Part shown: piece by piece, positions 5,606-5,803 of the stretch | Layout of the letters: each line of letters opens with the position of its first letter | How positions within the stretch are numbered: position 1 is the first letter of the stretch | Assembly (NCBI GenBank): GCA_900752475.1 | Contig: CAADVJ010000017.1 | Location: 1 to 5,803 of the forward strand | Origin: an uncultured Collinsella sp. | GTDB lineage: Bacteria; Actinomycetota; Coriobacteriia; Coriobacteriales; Coriobacteriaceae | Reading direction: 5' to 3' | DNA: 5,803 nt | Notes under the pieces: model-generated | Seen by the model: only the letters and a program-made list of their open reading frames with translations | Told to the model about the DNA's origin: nothing | The model's database searches: none | Position numbers and translations under genes: made by a program

Positions 5606-5803
5606 ATGAAGGAAACCGAGAAGATCGAGATCATGCATTTCGACCAGGAGGGCTATCTCGAGGACGGTAAGGCGCTCTACGAGACCGGCAAGAAGATGAC
5701 CGCCCTCGCCGACAAGGTCGCCGACGAGGGCTACGACGCCGTGTTCCTGATGGGCGTCGGCGGCACCTGGGACGAGCTCATGCAGCTCGAGTACCTCATG
5801 AAC
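5606..5803 (+). CDS. Second SIS-domain protein, N-terminal part (FrlB/AgaS-like; 3' end outside window)
   Basis: Only the first 66 residues are in the window and the frame is open to the right edge. After a polar, helical start (LEDGKALYETGKKMTALADKV, 18-38) comes YDAVFLMGVGGTWDELMQLEYLM (43-65). This is the first strand and phosphate-binding loop of a SIS domain, with the glycine-rich turn GVGGTWDE (50-57) where the SGSSRHAA loop sits in the preceding gene. It is therefore a second, clearly different SIS protein rather than a duplicate. AAAGGAG (5593-5599) is six bases before the ATG, a near-ideal site stronger than those of the regulators. Of the 66 codons, 62 end in G or C, compared with 42 of the first 66 in the upstream SIS gene, which points to high expression. 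Placed 60 bases downstream on the same strand, it likely shares the operon. Two unlike SIS enzymes side by side recall the gfrE/gfrF pair. Family call good, substrate unknown. Confidence 0.8.
   Translation, partial: MKETEKIEIMHFDQEGYLEDGKALYETGKKMTALADKVADEGYDAVFLMGVGGTWDELMQLEYLMN

Overview
The window looks like chromosomal DNA from a high-GC Gram-positive gut-type bacterium. The best guess is a member of the Coriobacteriia such as Collinsella. This rests on a G/C-rich coding style, a type II MurB, strong AGGAG-type ribosome binding sites, and overlapping sugar regulators next to SIS-domain sugar-phosphate genes. The taxonomic guess is inference; no rRNA or other marker gene is present.

Layout, left to right. 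(1) Bases 1-782, minus strand: the first 260 codons of murB (cell-wall precursor synthesis), running off the left edge. (2) Bases 783-965: a divergent intergenic region with a candidate promoter for each flanking gene, a LacI-type palindrome and a separate palindrome in the murB leader. (3) Bases 966-1994, plus strand: a complete LacI/GalR-family sugar-responsive repressor. (4) Bases 1995-2243: an intergenic region dominated by a long two-part hairpin (2049-2122), followed by an extended -10 promoter. (5) Bases 2244-2732: a 162-residue cytosolic protein of unknown function. (6) Bases 2771-4236: two consecutive GntR-family regulators with UTRA-type effector domains; their reading frames overlap by 16 bases. 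(7) Bases 4237-4429: an A/T-richer control region holding a perfect HutC-type GntR operator, a second unrelated palindrome and a repeated 9-mer. (8) Bases 4430-5545: a complete double-SIS-domain protein (GlmS-isomerase/FrlB-like). (9) Bases 5606-5803: the start of a second, different SIS-domain protein with much more G/C-biased codons, running off the right edge.

The coherent story is on the right. Two translationally coupled GntR/UTRA regulators sit directly upstream of a control region with two distinct palindromes, which leads into tandem SIS-domain genes. By analogy with frl, fra and gfr loci, this is likely the regulatory and enzymatic front end of an operon that breaks down a phosphorylated amino-sugar or Amadori product (fructosamine such as fructoselysine). 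Such loci usually also encode a PTS or other transporter, which would lie beyond the right edge. The substrate cannot be fixed from this window. The murB gene and the LacI regulator appear to be separate transcription units. Nothing in the window indicates a phage, transposon, CRISPR array or RNA gene.
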